A stretch of DNA of 64,000 bases from NCBI RefSeq assembly GCF_009737085.1, contig NZ_WOVL01000025.1, positions 1 to 64,000 on the forward strand, given 5' to 3'. Below the pieces are notes generated by a model. That model ran no database searches. It was not told the DNA's origin and saw nothing but the letters and a program-made list of their open reading frames with translations. Position 1 is the first letter of the stretch; each line of letters starts with the position of its first letter. The position numbers and the translations under genes were made by a program. Positions 63,943 through 64,000 of the stretch are shown here, in pieces. This stretch comes from Paenibacillus sp. NEAU-GSW1 (GTDB taxonomy: Bacteria; Bacillota; Bacilli; Paenibacillales; Paenibacillaceae).

Positions 63943-64000
63943 TAATTTCACTCGAACGTGGCCAAAATGTGACCATTTCGAGTAATCGAATCCCTGAAAC

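Noticed and set aside
63943-64000. 3' end of a gene entering from the right
   Set aside because: A minus-strand terminator implies one, but all visible frames give only 15-25 residues and no motif, so no gene can be named.

Overview
This window looks like a chromosomal segment of a spore-forming, low-to-mid-GC Gram-positive bacterium, most likely Paenibacillus or a close relative. The clues are strong AGGAGG ribosome sites, frequent GTG and TTG starts, a tyrosine T-box leader, a TmrB homologue, a YjcZ-type spore peptide, a PBSX-like tail cluster and Paenibacillus-style hairpin terminators. Nearly all genes lie on the minus strand. I saw no rRNA, tRNA or CRISPR array.

Layout. Positions 1-14.4 kb are core and accessory metabolism: an alpha-galactosidase with its LacI regulator, a lipoprotein, an internally deleted IS1182-type element, an ECF sigma / anti-sigma / ABC transporter operon, a GGDEF-EAL receptor, a small secreted protein, a CobW-type metallochaperone behind a Zur-like box, and a tiny YjcZ gene. 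Two copies of a structured intergenic repeat sit just beyond the terminators of the first and fourth units. From 14.7 to 29.7 kb lies a complete contractile-tail cluster in PBSX order (amidase, holins, fibres, baseplate, tape measure, frameshifted chaperone, tube, sheath, late activator). It has a divergent Xre-type repressor and an ImmA-like protease but no capsid, portal, terminase or integrase genes, so it is best read as a tailocin. Four copies of a 15-bp operator sit between repressor and activator, and one fibre protein is a double Kelch propeller.

From 29.8 to 34 kb are housekeeping genes: free-methionine-sulfoxide reductase, a CAP protein, a YbaK deacylase, tmrB, and tyrS with its T-box. 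From 34 to 59 kb the window looks like a defence island. It holds a type I restriction system (hsdM-hsdS-hsdR) and a 1455-residue protein of unknown function, paired with a second hsdS behind its own terminator. It also holds a kinase-like / HEPN-STAND-TPR / MFS operon, an acetyltransferase with an attenuator-like leader, and three consecutive dynamin-like GTPase genes followed by a small His-rich gene. The last 5 kb hold a secreted RCC1-repeat protein, a SHOCT membrane protein and a GNAT acetyltransferase abutting a small basic ORF, which resembles a toxin-antitoxin pair.

The strongest candidates for under-described biology are the 1455-residue restriction-linked protein, the HEPN-STAND operon, the triple dynamin operon, and the tailocin with its Kelch fibre and A_AAA_AAC frameshift. 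All function calls rest on reading motifs by eye; no database search was run.
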